Source: Mimachlamys varia (lineage: Eukaryota > Mollusca > Bivalvia > Pectinida > Pectinidae). From it: a stretch of DNA of 64,000 nucleotides. The position numbers were made by a program, and so were the translations under genes. A model generated the notes under the pieces. It made no database searches, had not been told where the DNA came from, and saw nothing but the letters and a program-made list of their open reading frames with translations. Below are positions 1 to 10,990 of this stretch, piece after piece. Each line of letters begins with the position of its first letter. The first letter of the stretch is position 1. Where the stretch lies: assembly GCA_947623455.1 (NCBI GenBank), contig OX392536.1, positions 13,201,282-13,265,281 on the forward strand, given 5' to 3'.

Positions 1-1123
1 GATTACTGGTGTGTGTCACATTTTTACTCAACATAGAGTAGCTTACCTTAGGAAGATTACTGGTGTATGTCACAGAGTTACTCAACATATAATAGCTTAC
101 CTTAGGAAGATTACTGGTGTGTGTCACAGTTTTACTTAACATGTAGTAGTTTACCTTAGGAAGATTACTGGTGTGTGTCACAGTTTTACTCAACATACAG
201 TAGTTTACCTTAGGAAGATTACTGGTGTGTGTCACAGTTTTACTCAACATACAGAAGCTTACCTTAGGAAGATTACTGGTGTGTGTCACAGTTTTACTTA
301 ACATGTAGTAGTTTACCTTAGGAAGATTACTGGTGTGTGTCACAGTTTTACTTAACATGTAATAGCTTACCTTAGGAAGATTACTGGTGTGTGTCACAGT
401 TTTACTTAACATGTAGTAGTTTACCTTAGGAAGATTACTGGTGTGTGTCACAGTTTTACTCAACATACAGTAGTTTACCTTAGGAAGATTATACTGGTGT
501 GTGTCACAGTTTTACTTAACATGTAGTAGTTTACCTTAGGAAGATTACTGGTGTGTGTCACAGTTTTACTTAACATGTAGTAGTTTACCTTAGGAAGATT
601 ACTGGTGTGTGTCACAGTTTTACTCAACATACAGTAGTTTACCTTAGGAAGATTACTGGTGTGTGTCACAGTTTTACTCAACATACAGAAGCTTACCTTA
701 GGAAGATTACTGGTGTGTGTCACAGTTTTACTTAACATGTAGTAGTTTACCTTAGGAAGATTACTGGTGTGTGTCACAGTTTTACTTAACATGTAATAGC
801 TTACCTTAGGAAGATTACTGGTGTGTGTCACAGTTTTACTTAACATGTAGTAGTTTACCTTAGGAAGATTACTGGTGTGTGTCACAGGTTTACTCAACAT
901 GTAGTAGTTTACCTTAGGAAGATTACTGGTGTGTGTCACAGTTTTACTCAACATACAGAAGCTTACCTTAGGAAGATTACTGGTGTGTGTCACAGTTTTA
1001 CTTAACATGTAGTAGTTTACCTTAGGAAGATTACTGGTGTGTGTCACAGTTTTACTTAACATGTAATAGCTTACCTTAGGAAGATTACTGGTGTGTGTCA
1101 CAGTTTTACTTAACATGTAGTAC
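1..1123. repeat. 54-bp minisatellite, about 21 units, continuing beyond the left edge
   Basis: The same 54-bp unit (GATTACTGGTGTGTGTCACA...CTTAGGAA) recurs about 21 times with few changes. Unit variants differ mainly at the segment after AACAT (ACAGTAGT, ACAGAAGC, GTAGTAGT, GTAATAGC), and their order shows a five-unit, 270-bp higher-order pattern. The array runs without a gap into the 3' end of DENND10 exon 2: the last unit's TTTACTTAACATGTAGTA is also the exon end and splice donor read on the minus strand. Because 54 is a multiple of 3, the minus strand is open through about twelve units. A TA insertion near 490 shifts the frame there. Confidence 0.95.
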
Positions 1124-1268
1124 CAGTCTCCTTTCCATTGACTGTAAAGGAAAGGTACCATGATATTGCCTGTGTGGATTTGCGACTTTTCCATAAAGAA
1201 TTGTCTGTCTGTTGTTGAGACAGACGGGTATGACCAGGTCCACAGCACATCTCCATTGGTGTCCCTTT
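1110..1268 (-). CDS. DENND10: DENND10 (FAM45A-like) coding exon 2, partial gene
   Basis: On the minus strand an AG acceptor (GTTGCTTCAG) is followed by an exon reading ERDTNGDVLWTWSYPS and then, after about 25 residues, VPFLYSQWKGDWYYM. I recognise this as the N-terminal part of DENND10/FAM45A, which in human has KDTNGEVLWVWCYPS and, later, VFGQYRRTWFY. DENND10 is a small DENN-domain protein of about 360 residues linked to late endosome and Rab27 function, and this piece is the start of its upstream DENN/longin-like region. The acceptor phase (codon split G|AA) joins exactly to exon 1 at 5839-5887. The donor is best placed at TTAA|GTAAAA (1109/1108), with GACTG|GTACTA (1123/1122) as an alternative. 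The remaining exons lie past the left edge. The recognition is from memory, without a search. Confidence 0.85.
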   Translation of the reverse strand, partial: KGTPMEMCCGPGHTRLSQQQTDNSLWKSRKSTQAISWYLSFTVNGKETGTTC

Positions 1269-1394
1269 CTGAAGCAACAAGAGCATTAAATAGTAGATAA
1301 TAAGTTAACATAACAGTTGATTCCTGTGTTTTATTATAATTCCTAATAAGGCAAATATGTTATAGAGGAATTTCCCTCAGTCAGTGATGGTAGG

Positions 1395-2066
1395 CAGGGG
1401 CGTAGCTGGAGGTGTTTCAATGTGTAAGCCCTGCGAGCGTTTATTAGCAGTTACTTCAAATGGTGCAATTTGGTTGTATCATTATACAAATCATTGATGT
1501 AAAAATACAATACGATGATATGTTTTATCGTACATGATGTCTTTAATATGCATACGTTTCTTAAGTCATTTACTCGTTAGTAAGTAATAACAGAGACATA
1601 AAAGCCATCTGTGTTACATTCACGTTTCTTCCAGTAAGTAGTATGCAATGTGATTTTGCCGCTTTCGACTCAGGTACAGCTGTAGTTAGAAATCTCGCTT
1701 ATTTTCTTCAGCATTATTTTGCATAATTTAACAGGCTCATCATCAATTATTTTTCTATCGTTTTATTCGATCTGACCGAAAAGTCAATAACCAAAATTGG
1801 CAATATTTATATTATTAAGATATAGATGCACTAAATAGAGGATCTCGATGAGTGTCAATGTGTAATATTGGATTTATATGTGGGCATAACACAAAAGATG
1901 GAGTGTACTGATAAGAGTACAGTTTGTACTTTGTGTTATAACCCCATAACATAAAAAAACAGATTCAAGTTAATCATTATAATTTGATCTATACCCTGCG
2001 AAAATTCACTTTATTGATGGACTCTTTTTCACAGGCTTATGTGCTTACATGGCAGCTACGCCCCTG
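1395..2066. mobile_element. hAT-like MITE, 672 bp
   Basis: The ends are inverted: CAGGGGCGTAGCTG on the left and CAGCTACGCCCCTG on the right. A flush GTAGG direct repeat lies on both sides (1390-1394 and 2067-2071). CAGGGGCGTAGC ends are typical of hAT transposons. The interior has no long open frame, so it is a non-autonomous copy. It sits in DENND10 intron 1. Confidence 0.8.
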
Positions 2067-2869
2067 GTAGGTTATCCCGCTTATATCTTACTTTGATGAC
2101 TGTAAAAGTACATATTTTGGCAGTAATTTTATTTAAGCAATGTTCACACTGAAAGCATTTCACTACATTACGATTGTGTTAATTATATAACAGTTTCTGT
2201 ATACTGCTTTCTACAACAGTTTTTGTGAGTGTGCCAAATCATCATCGTGCTTATATCTGTTTGAATTCAGTCATGTGCTAAAATTTCACCAAAGTAAATA
2301 TGTTTATAGTAATCCCTTCATGAAATTATATTTACCGAGGTAACTAAAGAGAGTAAGATAAACACAATATACGACCATCATGAGGACAATTTTCTCTTAA
2401 CAACCTTCAAACAATTATATCATCTTACAACCAAACAAAAAAATGACATGAACATTAATATTTTGAATGAAATTCAGGAAAATAGTTTTGTCAGGATAAA
2501 CATATTTACAGGATACAGTACTGCCTCTGCTGCTTCGTTAGTTTGTACTTGCGCATCTAAACAAACATGTCAGCCTCGGTGAAATTAAACCCTTCCAAAT
2601 AGGCCGATTTTTGACCAGTTTACAGTAGTATTTCCAAACATGATATTCCATACAAGGTCAGAAAAATGAAGGCTAATTCCGATGCGATTGTTGACCAATC
2701 ATCAGTTGGTTGTTCCTAGAGTTGCCCCCTGGTTCTGTTTTTATTGTCCACTTGGAAATATTCTCTAGATTCTCTGGAATCATATACATTGTACAATGTA
2801 TATTGCTGTTAATTTGAAAAAGTATATCATGTCTCCTCTTTTCCGCATTGCTTTAGTATTGATAGATTT
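2067..2869. other. DENND10 intron 1, no gene seen
   Basis: AT-rich intron sequence without recognisable coding or repeat content. The only structure noticed is a perfect 22-bp palindrome near 2771-2792 (arms ATATACATTGT / ACAATGTATAT). Confidence 0.6.
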
Positions 2870-3437
2870 AATCTCTCTAAACATTCCGTGTATGACAGAT
2901 CCTTGAATCATATCATTGAAGCCATAGACAAAAGAAAGCTAACTGGTGTATTATTTTTGGATTTCCGTAAGGCTTTCAATCTTGTAAATCACCAAATTTT
3001 ACTTTCTAAACTTGAATTGTATGGATGTTCATCCAAAACAGTCGAGTTTTTTTAATAGTTATTTTAGCAGGAGATTTCAAGTTTTAAATCTTTAAAACAC
3101 TCTAAGTGATTCTCTCCCCCTTTAAGTTTGGGTCCCTCAGGGATCAATATTGGACGGTCCCCATTGTTGTTTATTTTGTATATGTAAACGATCTCCCCTA
3201 GTTACCAATCAGAGTGATCTGCTATATAGGATGCCAAGTCAGTTTCATCGTGGTGTGATGTAAATAAAATGTGTATTAATACTGACAAAACCAAAGCTAT
3301 GCTTGTTCCTACCTCCCAGAGGAAAAGTAAATTAAAAGGTGAATTATCTTAAACTCTGTATCTTGACCATATGTAAGACGAGCTTTAAGCTCAACATGTT
3401 ATTAAGTTTAAATAAAGTCTATTATCATTATTATCCT
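2870..3437 (+). pseudogene. Degenerate non-LTR retrotransposon, reverse transcriptase 3' part
   Basis: Plus-strand translation in mixed frames gives LTGVLFLDFRKAFNLVNHQ and LLSKLELYGCS, the RT A-motif region (LDFxKAFDxVxH). Next comes VPQGSI-LDGP, matching the RT VPQGSxLGPLLF motif, and then WCDVNKM-INTDKTKAML, typical of the RT C-terminus. Stops and frameshifts interrupt it. The 3' end is an ATTATCATTATTATCC-type microsatellite tail, as in CR1/Jockey-like elements. It is dead and lies sense to EIF3A, antisense to DENND10. Confidence 0.75.
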
Positions 3438-3439
3438 TA

Positions 3440-3702
3440 AAACCAGGTATGAGGATTATGAAGCCCTGAATAGCCATGGATATGGAATTGAATAAACAAT
3501 TCCCATCCCCCCTCACCGCAACTGGAATTAGGTGCATACTGCCTCCTAGCAACTTAGATGCAGACTGATCTTTCAGCATAGTATCATTAAAGTAACATTG
3601 CTTGGAGACATTAAGCTTCCCTTGTGATAGCATGAAAATCCTACCCCGAGGGATCCCAGAAATTCTAAACTGGCACAGAGGATGATGACTGGCCATCAAC
3701 CA
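3440..3702 (-). pseudogene. OTU-domain protein fragment
   Basis: The minus strand reads HLIPVAVRGDGNCLFNSIS, the nucleophile motif of OTU cysteine proteases (DGNCLFxxxS), preceded by an open stretch containing HHPLCQFRISGIPRGR. OTU modules like this are common in transposon-encoded proteins of molluscs. The fragment is cut on one side by the tail of the retrotransposon (about 3437) and on the other by the MITE at 3703. No histidine half of the catalytic site is visible, so this is a broken copy. Confidence 0.6.
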
Positions 3703-5124
3703 CCCAGTAGGCATTGGACGTCATATTTACGTCAGATTTACGTCAAATTCTGACGTCATATTTTCGTCAAATAGTAGTCAAAAGTGAAAGTCACATTGAC
3801 GTCATTTCTGACGTCAGAATTACGTCCATACTCGGACGTCAGATTTTGGTTAAAAATTGACGTAATTTACGTCAGGTTTTGGTCATTTTTTTCTTTATTA
3901 ATATTTTATTGTATTTTCATTCTGTCATTCTTCTCAAACTGCCCTGGATTTTCTTTTTCTACATCTACTGCCTTTGCACATTAGTTTGAATTCGCTCTGA
4001 AAGTAAAATAAAACATTGTTACATATTTGCATAATATCTTAGATGTTTTTGATGTATGTTTGTGTTTTCGCTAATACATCATACATATGCGATTTATTAT
4101 CATTGCAAGATTGTTTTCAACACGAAAGTATTATTTACAAACAACATTTTATATACAGAAATTTACAAATAGTGTAGTCAATTAAAAACAATATAGCAAA
4201 AATTCTAGCTCAAAGTTACTATGGTAAATACATAGAATAAGTGCAATTAAAATAATTAATATTCAACAGTTAAACAGACACATGGGATCAGAAAAACTTG
4301 AATGTAAGAATGTTAGTAGTAGATTGTTATTTTAACAAACATTCAGTGTAATAATAATGTAAACGTCACACACATAAATTCATCATACTTACATACACAT
4401 GTACATAAATCACACATTGTTACATTTACTGGTTTTATAACTGCATTTGCTAATTTTTAAGTAAATAAATTCTTACAGGAAACTGAAATAACATAATGAC
4501 ATATGAAAACAGTATTATATATGTATGAATATAGAAATGTACTTACCTTTTCTCTAAAATATCTCGTAGATACAGCAACACGTGTGTGTATGTTGACCTC
4601 TGCAGCAGCACTAGCTGATACTGGTCAAACAAAGGAATCCCTAGTTTGAGCGGAAAACTGACCATATCAGTCTTATCAGTGAGGTCATGTACGTGCATGG
4701 TATCTACAGTTTAGTGGGGCTGCATGTCATTGTGTGTGTTTTTATAATACAAATTTAAATAATCTTTACTTGTTGAGAATAAGTAAATAAAAAATATCCA
4801 TTCTATAATTATAATACATACAACAGAGAATATTACAACAAGAAAATAAAGATTTCAAATATACCTTTGTTTTGAACGTTTATGTAGAATTTACACATTA
4901 ACGTCTCTGCTATATAGAATTAGTTTAGAGTATCTTAGGCAAACAAACCTTTTCTAGTTTTTCGTCGGAACTTTGGTTTAGTTTGACGTAGATTTGACGT
5001 CAAACCTGACATCAATATGACGTCAGTATATTTACGTTTTATTTACGTCAAATACTGGTCAGTGATGTCCTGACCTGAATCTGACGTAAATCTGACGTCA
5101 ATCCGACGTCCAATGCCTGCTGGG
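3703..5124. mobile_element. MITE with ACGTCA-rich terminal inverted repeats, 1.42 kb
   Basis: The ends are inverted: CCCAGTAGGCATTGGACGTC on the left and GACGTCCAATGCCTGCTGGG on the right. Both are followed inward by many ACGTCA/TGACGTCA-like words, roughly 150 bp on each side. CA lies directly outside both ends (3701-3702, 5125-5126), a possible 2-bp target duplication. The interior is AT-rich and non-coding. It is inserted in DENND10 intron 1 at the edge of the OTU fragment. Confidence 0.8.
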
Positions 5125-5838
5125 CACGTGTTTGTTGCAAAGGAAATTTGTAAGCAATGATACCTATATATGTGGCTTTAAATTTGTATTCCATATTCCC
5201 TGCCTTTATTGAACAATCCTCTCACATATACGTCCCTGGTTTATGCAAGACTGTATCGAAAGTCTTCTGTTCCCTTTGTCATATGACGAGTCAGATCATG
5301 GGTGGCAGTGCAGTGCTAGTGTTTTGCATGAATAAGCTTTAGGTAAATGTTAGTCCGAAGGGTTCTGACTCCCTGACCCGCTAAATATTTTGACAACAGC
5401 CGGGTGCGAGAGTCAGAATTCCCTCTTAGTTAAAAAGTGGAAATTTTACAGACCCGTGCACGGGTCACCGTTTGAACATTGTGCTTCATTTATTGACGAA
5501 ATGAGTGAAAATAGGTCGATTTTCTCGTTCAGGCTGATTCTTTCCCTTGTCACAGATTTAAAGTAGTGGGAGGGGTCAAATTCGAGATAGGTTAAATGAT
5601 TATCAGACAATCATTTCATAGTGACATAGGTCCGTGCCAAGCCCCGGTAACAGTGAAGTGAAAGTAGAAAAGGGGCGTGATAGATAATCAATATAGATCT
5701 AAGTACAGTAGGTCTTGTTTTATCCAAATTCAAAATAAACACATCTAGATCTATAGATAAATTCTATGCAACCTTCATTGACACATTTAGTGTTTTTCTT
5801 TAAACGTGGGTCTATCTGATGTCTCAATATAACTTTAC
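5125..5838. other. DENND10 intron 1, proximal part
   Basis: No gene is seen. It contains one ACGTCCCTGG word (5231-5240) that recurs in palindromic form at 16513-16542, and otherwise unremarkable sequence up to the exon 1 donor. Confidence 0.5.
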
Positions 5839-5887
5839 CAATCAAGCCAGCAGATTTCCCCGACATAAATCCCGCGAGGGCAGACAT
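5839..5887 (-). CDS. DENND10: DENND10 coding exon 1 with start codon
   Basis: On the minus strand an ATG at 5887 opens MSALAGFMSGKSAGLI and ends in G|GTAAAG (donor at 5838/5837). Joined to exon 2 the split codon G|AA gives SAGLIERDTNGDVLW, matching the human VGLIEKDTNGEVLW in sequence and spacing. The 49-nt coding exon is too short to stand out as an ORF. Only the phase match and the homology support it. A second in-frame ATG lies seven codons on. Confidence 0.85.
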
Positions 5888-6757
5888 ATTGAAGATTACC
5901 CACAACTCCCTGAACCTCTAGGAATATAGGTGCTGCTCGATTTGACCAAAGCCGATCGCATGAGTATGCCGGCGACACCGCGGTAAAATGAAATATCTAT
6001 TCCACTTTGCCGTAATGTTTTGGCCTACACTGTTATTATGTTTTGTTTAAAAATTATTTATCATCTGTATAGTATTCCAATTCCAGTAATACAAACATGA
6101 TTTTATGTGGTTCAAGGGACATATATATATACGTCCCTGATGATTCGAAAGCAATTACAAAATAGTTTTTATGCGTTTCCACGATTGGCAAGGACTGACT
6201 CAAATTAAATTTATGAATGGTTGCAGCCTACAACTTTTGCACAAAGACACATATATGACTTAGTTGCACCAGAGACGTATAAAGACAGAGATTGGCAACT
6301 TGCGTAGATCTCGCAATTTCTCGCATGAGCCTATTGTTCTCAGAGATTTGTCACGAGATAGGGCTGCGGTCTGCGTGTAGTGGATACTGGAGACATATCT
6401 CAAAAAATAAACATGCGATAAAAAGTCCATTTGATTAATAAAATAGATGTATATGAACTTTTCACAATCGATGGGGATCGTTATTAGTGTTAAATAAGGG
6501 TGACTAACTTGTGTGAAAATGTAAATGATATTTTTTACCTGTAAGAGATTGGGTATGAATTGGCAGTTGGCAGGGTGTGTAAATATGTTGCCTTGAGGCT
6601 TTTTGTCCCTACCCACACCTTCCTCCCTTTATTCGGCTCCCGTAAGATCTCCACACAGGTAAGTCATCTGCACTCCTGTGATGACCCCCGCGGCTCTCCA
6701 TCCCCACAGGGTTTATTTGTGTGTCCCAGTATATAACAAGATAATTCAACGAATTAC
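5888..6757. other. DENND10 upstream region / intergenic
   Basis: This holds the presumed 5'UTR and promoter of DENND10 (minus strand), without a TATA box that I could identify. A palindromic GGGACATATA...TATACGTCCC lies at about 6117-6138. No coding sequence was recognised. Confidence 0.5.
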
Positions 6758-8731
6758 AGTCCCCCACCGGGTTGTTATCTCGAGATCCAATAGCAATGAG
6801 TGTGAATCTCGAGATGCAATAAGGTCATGTATTTTCTTCAATGTATTGAAAGGTGAAGATGTAGTTTACAGAGACCCGCTTCTATACAGGAACCATCCCA
6901 TTCTCACTAAATACATGTACACTGTAGGTATACTCTATAAATGATCTCTATATAAAGGACACAAGTCTATGAAGGACACCTTTAGTTTTTCTATTGGGTA
7001 TCCTTTATAGACAGGTTTTACTGCAATAGACATGAAATTGTAATAATAATAAAAAGATGTTGTTTGTTATGCTTACATTGAATTCAACAGTACTGTATAT
7101 TGATTAAATGGTGATCTGAGAAGAACACAGGTTTGTTTGTCACTGGGAATAATTTGGATGAGAAGACCAAGTCAAGAATTCCTCCAAGGCAATGGGTAGG
7201 CGTGGTCAGTTGTGTTGGTGAAGTTTACAAGATTTTTGAAGGCTGTTCATCTTTGCGAAGTCCATGTTGAAATCTCCAACAACAAGAATGTTTGTACACT
7301 TATGTAACTTTGCTTGTGTTGTGCATAGCTTGAATAACTGTCGAAATAAATGTCACAGTGACCCAGTTTTGGTACACGACACACCATCTTCCCACGGGGA
7401 ACCATACTACCAAGTATTAAGTTCTAGTGCTTTATAGTGTAGGAGATAGAGCCCGGACAAGGTATTTGTGTAACGTAGGTCAGAGGTCAAAATATAGGTC
7501 ACAGTGACCCGGTTTTGTTACGCGACACACCGCCTTCCCATAGGGAACTATACTACCAAGTACAAAGTTATAATCCTTAATAGTGTAGGAGATAGAGCCC
7601 GGACAAACTTTTACTTTAATGTAGGTCAGAGGTCAAAATATAGCAAAATAAAGGTCACAGTGACCCAGTTTTGGTACGCGACACACCGCCTTCCCACAGA
7701 GAACTATACTACCAAGTATAAAGTTCTAATCCTTAATAGTGTAGGAGATAGAACCTGGACAATTGTTTCTTTCTTTAATGTAGGTCAGAGGTCAAAATAT
7801 AGGTCACAGTGACCTGGTTTTGGTACGCGACACACCACCTTCCCACGGGGAACCATACTACCAAGTATTAAGTTCTAGTGCTTTATAGTGTAGGAGATAG
7901 AGCCCGGACAAGCTTTTTCTTTAATGTAGGTCAGAGGTCAAAATATAGGTCACAGTGACCCGGTTTTTGTACGCGACACACCGCCTTCCCAAAAGGAACC
8001 ATACTACCAAGTATTAAGTTCTAGTCCTTTATAGTCTAGGAGATAGAGCCCGGACAAACTTTTACTTTAATGTAGGTCAGAGGTCAAAATATAGCAAAAT
8101 AAAGGTCACATTGACCCGGTTTTTGTACGCGACACACTGCCTTCCCACAGAGAACAATACTACTAAGTATTAAGTTCTAGTGCTTTATAGTGTAGGAGAT
8201 AGAGCCCGGACAAGCTTTTTCTTTAATGTAGGTCAGAGGTCAAAATATAGGTCACTGTGACCCGGTTTTTATACGCGACACACCGCCTTCCCACAAGGAA
8301 CCATACTACCAAGTATTAAGTTCTAGTGCTTTATAGTGTAGGAGATAGAGCCCGGACAAGCTTTTTCTTTAATGTAGGTCAGAGGTCAAAATATAGGTCA
8401 CTGTGACCCGGTTTTTGTACGCGACACACCGCCTTCCCACAAGGAACAATACTACTAAGTATTAAGTTCTAGTGCTTTATAGTGTAGGAGATAGAGCCCG
8501 GACAAGCTTTTTCTTTAATGTAGGTCAGAGGTCAAAATATAGGTCACAGTGACCCGGTTTTTGTATGCGACACACCGCCTTCCCACAGGGAACCCACACA
8601 CTTAGTATGAAGTTCCAGTGTCTTATAGTATGGGAGATAGAGCCCGGACAAATAGTGTGCGGAAGGACGGACGGACGGACGGACGGACACAACGCAAACC
8701 TATAGTCCCCCCCGGATTCCGGTGGGGGACT
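6758..8731 (-). mobile_element. Tandem-cored hairpin element, about 2.0 kb, copy 1
   Basis: Both ends carry AGTCCCCCACCGG, inverted (6758-6770 and 8719-8731). The right end forms a hairpin AGTCCCCCCCGG / CCGGTGGGGGACT preceded by a (GGAC)n tract. Between about 7345 and 8640 lie some eight copies of a ~155-bp unit (CACAGTGACCCGGTTTT..., CGCGACACACCGCCTTCCCA, AGGAGATAGAGCCCGGACAA). The same family occurs in opposite orientation at 31392-32644. The layout (unique ends around tandem repeats) recalls bivalve pearl elements. It is non-coding. Confidence 0.8.
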
Positions 8732-9949
8732 AATTAGCGTTGAAATGACAACTAGCAAATAGGCGAAGTGAATAAAATTATCACTTGGATGCTTATCTAA
8801 AAAGATAAACATTGTGAAATTACATGTTTTTTTTTTAAATATGTTTTTAATGTCATAGTTCACCTATATTCAGTTAATTTCCATTTCAAATCGATATATG
8901 AGAAGGGCTATTATGAAAAAAAATAAAATTTAAATCATGAATACATTTAAAATTGAACGTCTAGAAAAAAGGATTTTAACGACAGTTCTGCCTGTTTTTG
9001 TTTTTGTATTATGACTTCCTCATTTTGAAATACCGGTACATTCTCAGATAAATCAAGCAATATTGCAGTTATTTCCCGAAGCTGAACCAGAGATGACTGA
9101 TATATAACATATTATAAAATACAAATCACCAAACAGATTTAAAATTGACCGCCTAGAAAAAAGGAGTTTAAAGAAAATCCTTTTCTATTTTCTTTATACA
9201 GTAAACCATGGTAAATTTTCATATTTTAACTGTATAGTCATTATTTTATGGAGTTGAAGTGAAAAACAGCAAATAATAACAATAATAGCACGGACTTAGA
9301 TTAGATTGCTATCTAAGTCCGTGATAATAGTAATCAAAATATGTTGAAATAGATCTTCTAGGAAAAAATCAAAGCATATAATATATATTTTTGTATTTTG
9401 ATAACATGATTTGCAATGCCACCTATGGCAGCCGTAATTTTTGCATTTCGGAACTCCTCTAACGATATCATAGACCGTAGCAATGGAATTGATGGATTCC
9501 GCATAGTCCGCCCGACACGGGTGAGCTCCGGTAAGAGAAAGAGAGAGTTGCCAGTCTCTGGCTTTATGTCTGTGGTTGCACATGGTGTGTTCTCCGAACG
9601 CCAACATTTTTTTGACAAGAGGTAGGTGTTGTTTTTGGGAACAATGGGAAGTCAATTATATACTGTTTCATATAACCTGCCCTTTTCACCTTACCTGTGA
9701 TTTACCTGTAAACTCACTTTACCTGAGATTTAACTGTGGACAGTCAGCACTACTAATGTATTAAATTGTACATTTTCTTCTTCTTAAATACAGGGATACA
9801 GATATAAAGAAATAAAAAAAAATTATCAAATTAATCAGCACTTAATTGTACATAAAATATACAATCCAGAGATAACCAAACATTTAAGAAATAAAGAGAA
9901 ATATAGAAAATTATTTAATGAAGTAATTAGTCCTAAATTAATAGAAATT
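8732..9949. other. Intergenic, no gene seen
   Basis: AT-rich spacer. A near-perfect hairpin with CACGGACTTAGAT / ATCTAAGTCCGTG arms lies at 9289-9323. The word TTTAAAATTGA-CG-CTAGAAAAAAGGA occurs twice (about 8948 and 9139). The open frames around 9416-9625 look like chance. Confidence 0.5.
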
Positions 9950-10990
9950 TGTTTTGGTTATCTAGGAATTCTGATGTTATATAATGGATAATTCTGGACA
10001 ACACAAGAGGAAATAGCTGAACAAGGTCGAAAAGCTTTATTTGTAATTATGAATGTTTGTAAAAGTAAATATATCAATTTCGAAACCTAATTTAGTTTTT
10101 TTGACACTTTTGTAAGTAGTATTTTATATTATGGATCTGAAGTGTGGGGGTTTCATAAAGCGCCTAATACTGAAAAAAATGCTTCTAATTTTTTTAAGAG
10201 AATTTAGGGGCTAAGAAAAGTACGCCAAATATCATGATCAATCAAGAATTAGGAAGACTTCCATTAATTATTATTTGGAGCTTAGAATGTTCAAATATTT
10301 GCTTAAAGTTAAAAAGTCAGATAATTACATGTAACGATGAAATGGTCAAAAATGGCACTGAGTGGACAGATAGTATAAGAAAGAAATTGTTTAGAATAGG
10401 TTTGAGATATGTGTAGCAAACAGAAAATACAGAGAATGAAGCTAAAGCATTAATCACTATGTAACATAGAATGGCAGATATTTTTCAACAGCAATGTATT
10501 GACTATATAAATGTGTCATCAAAATGTTCACTTTGAAAATGTATTGGTGGTATTTTTTGTCTTAAACCATATTAAAAAAAACTATTTGTTTCAACAAATT
10601 GCAAAAATTAGATTGTCTTCACATAACTGAATATTGAAATGCAACAGTTAAATAAAATAGATCAAATTAACAGGATTTGTACGTATTGTGACAGTGATGC
10701 GTACCATTTCATAATAAAATGCAGTCATTATGAAAAACGTTTCATCACACTGATTACCATGGAAAACCTAATATGGAAAAACATATACAACTTTTTGAAA
10801 CCAGAAATAACAAGGATCTTTCGAATTCAAGTACATTTATTGTCCTCTGTAACAAAAGACGATGGAATATTTTAAAGTGAAATCCCTCTCAACACTATAC
10901 TGTAGCTGCGGTCGTGTATGTGTGTCCGCATATAGTATTGTGTTGTTTTGTACCTTGTACTGATAAACCGTAAGGTTTAAAGTAATGAAT
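9950..10990 (+). pseudogene. Degenerate non-LTR retrotransposon, 3' half
   Basis: Plus-strand pieces read FGYLGILM, GRKALFVIMNV, FDTFVSSILYYGSEVWGFHKA, RKSTPNIMINQELGRLPL and IRKKLFRIGLRYV. These are the order of conserved blocks after the RT core in invertebrate non-LTR elements. A C-terminal CTYC...YHFIIKC knuckle follows at about 10675-10720. Several stops and frameshifts break it. The 3' end is near the AATGAATGAATTGAATGG tail. It is inactive. Confidence 0.75.

Noticed and set aside
475..1311. 278-codon minus-strand ORF through the 54-bp array
   Set aside because: Only 1110-1268 is supported as DENND10 exon. The remainder is satellite that is open because 54 is a multiple of 3. It was kept as a hypothesis on alternative donors, not as a gene.
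7504..7812. ORFs in the 155-bp tandem core of the AGTCCCCC element
   Set aside because: The frames are short, differ from unit to unit, and appear in both orientations at the two copies.
9296..9655. Overlapping ORFs on both strands near 9.3-9.7 kb
   Set aside because: No recognisable domain, mutually overlapping, and bounded by a palindrome and AT-rich spacer.
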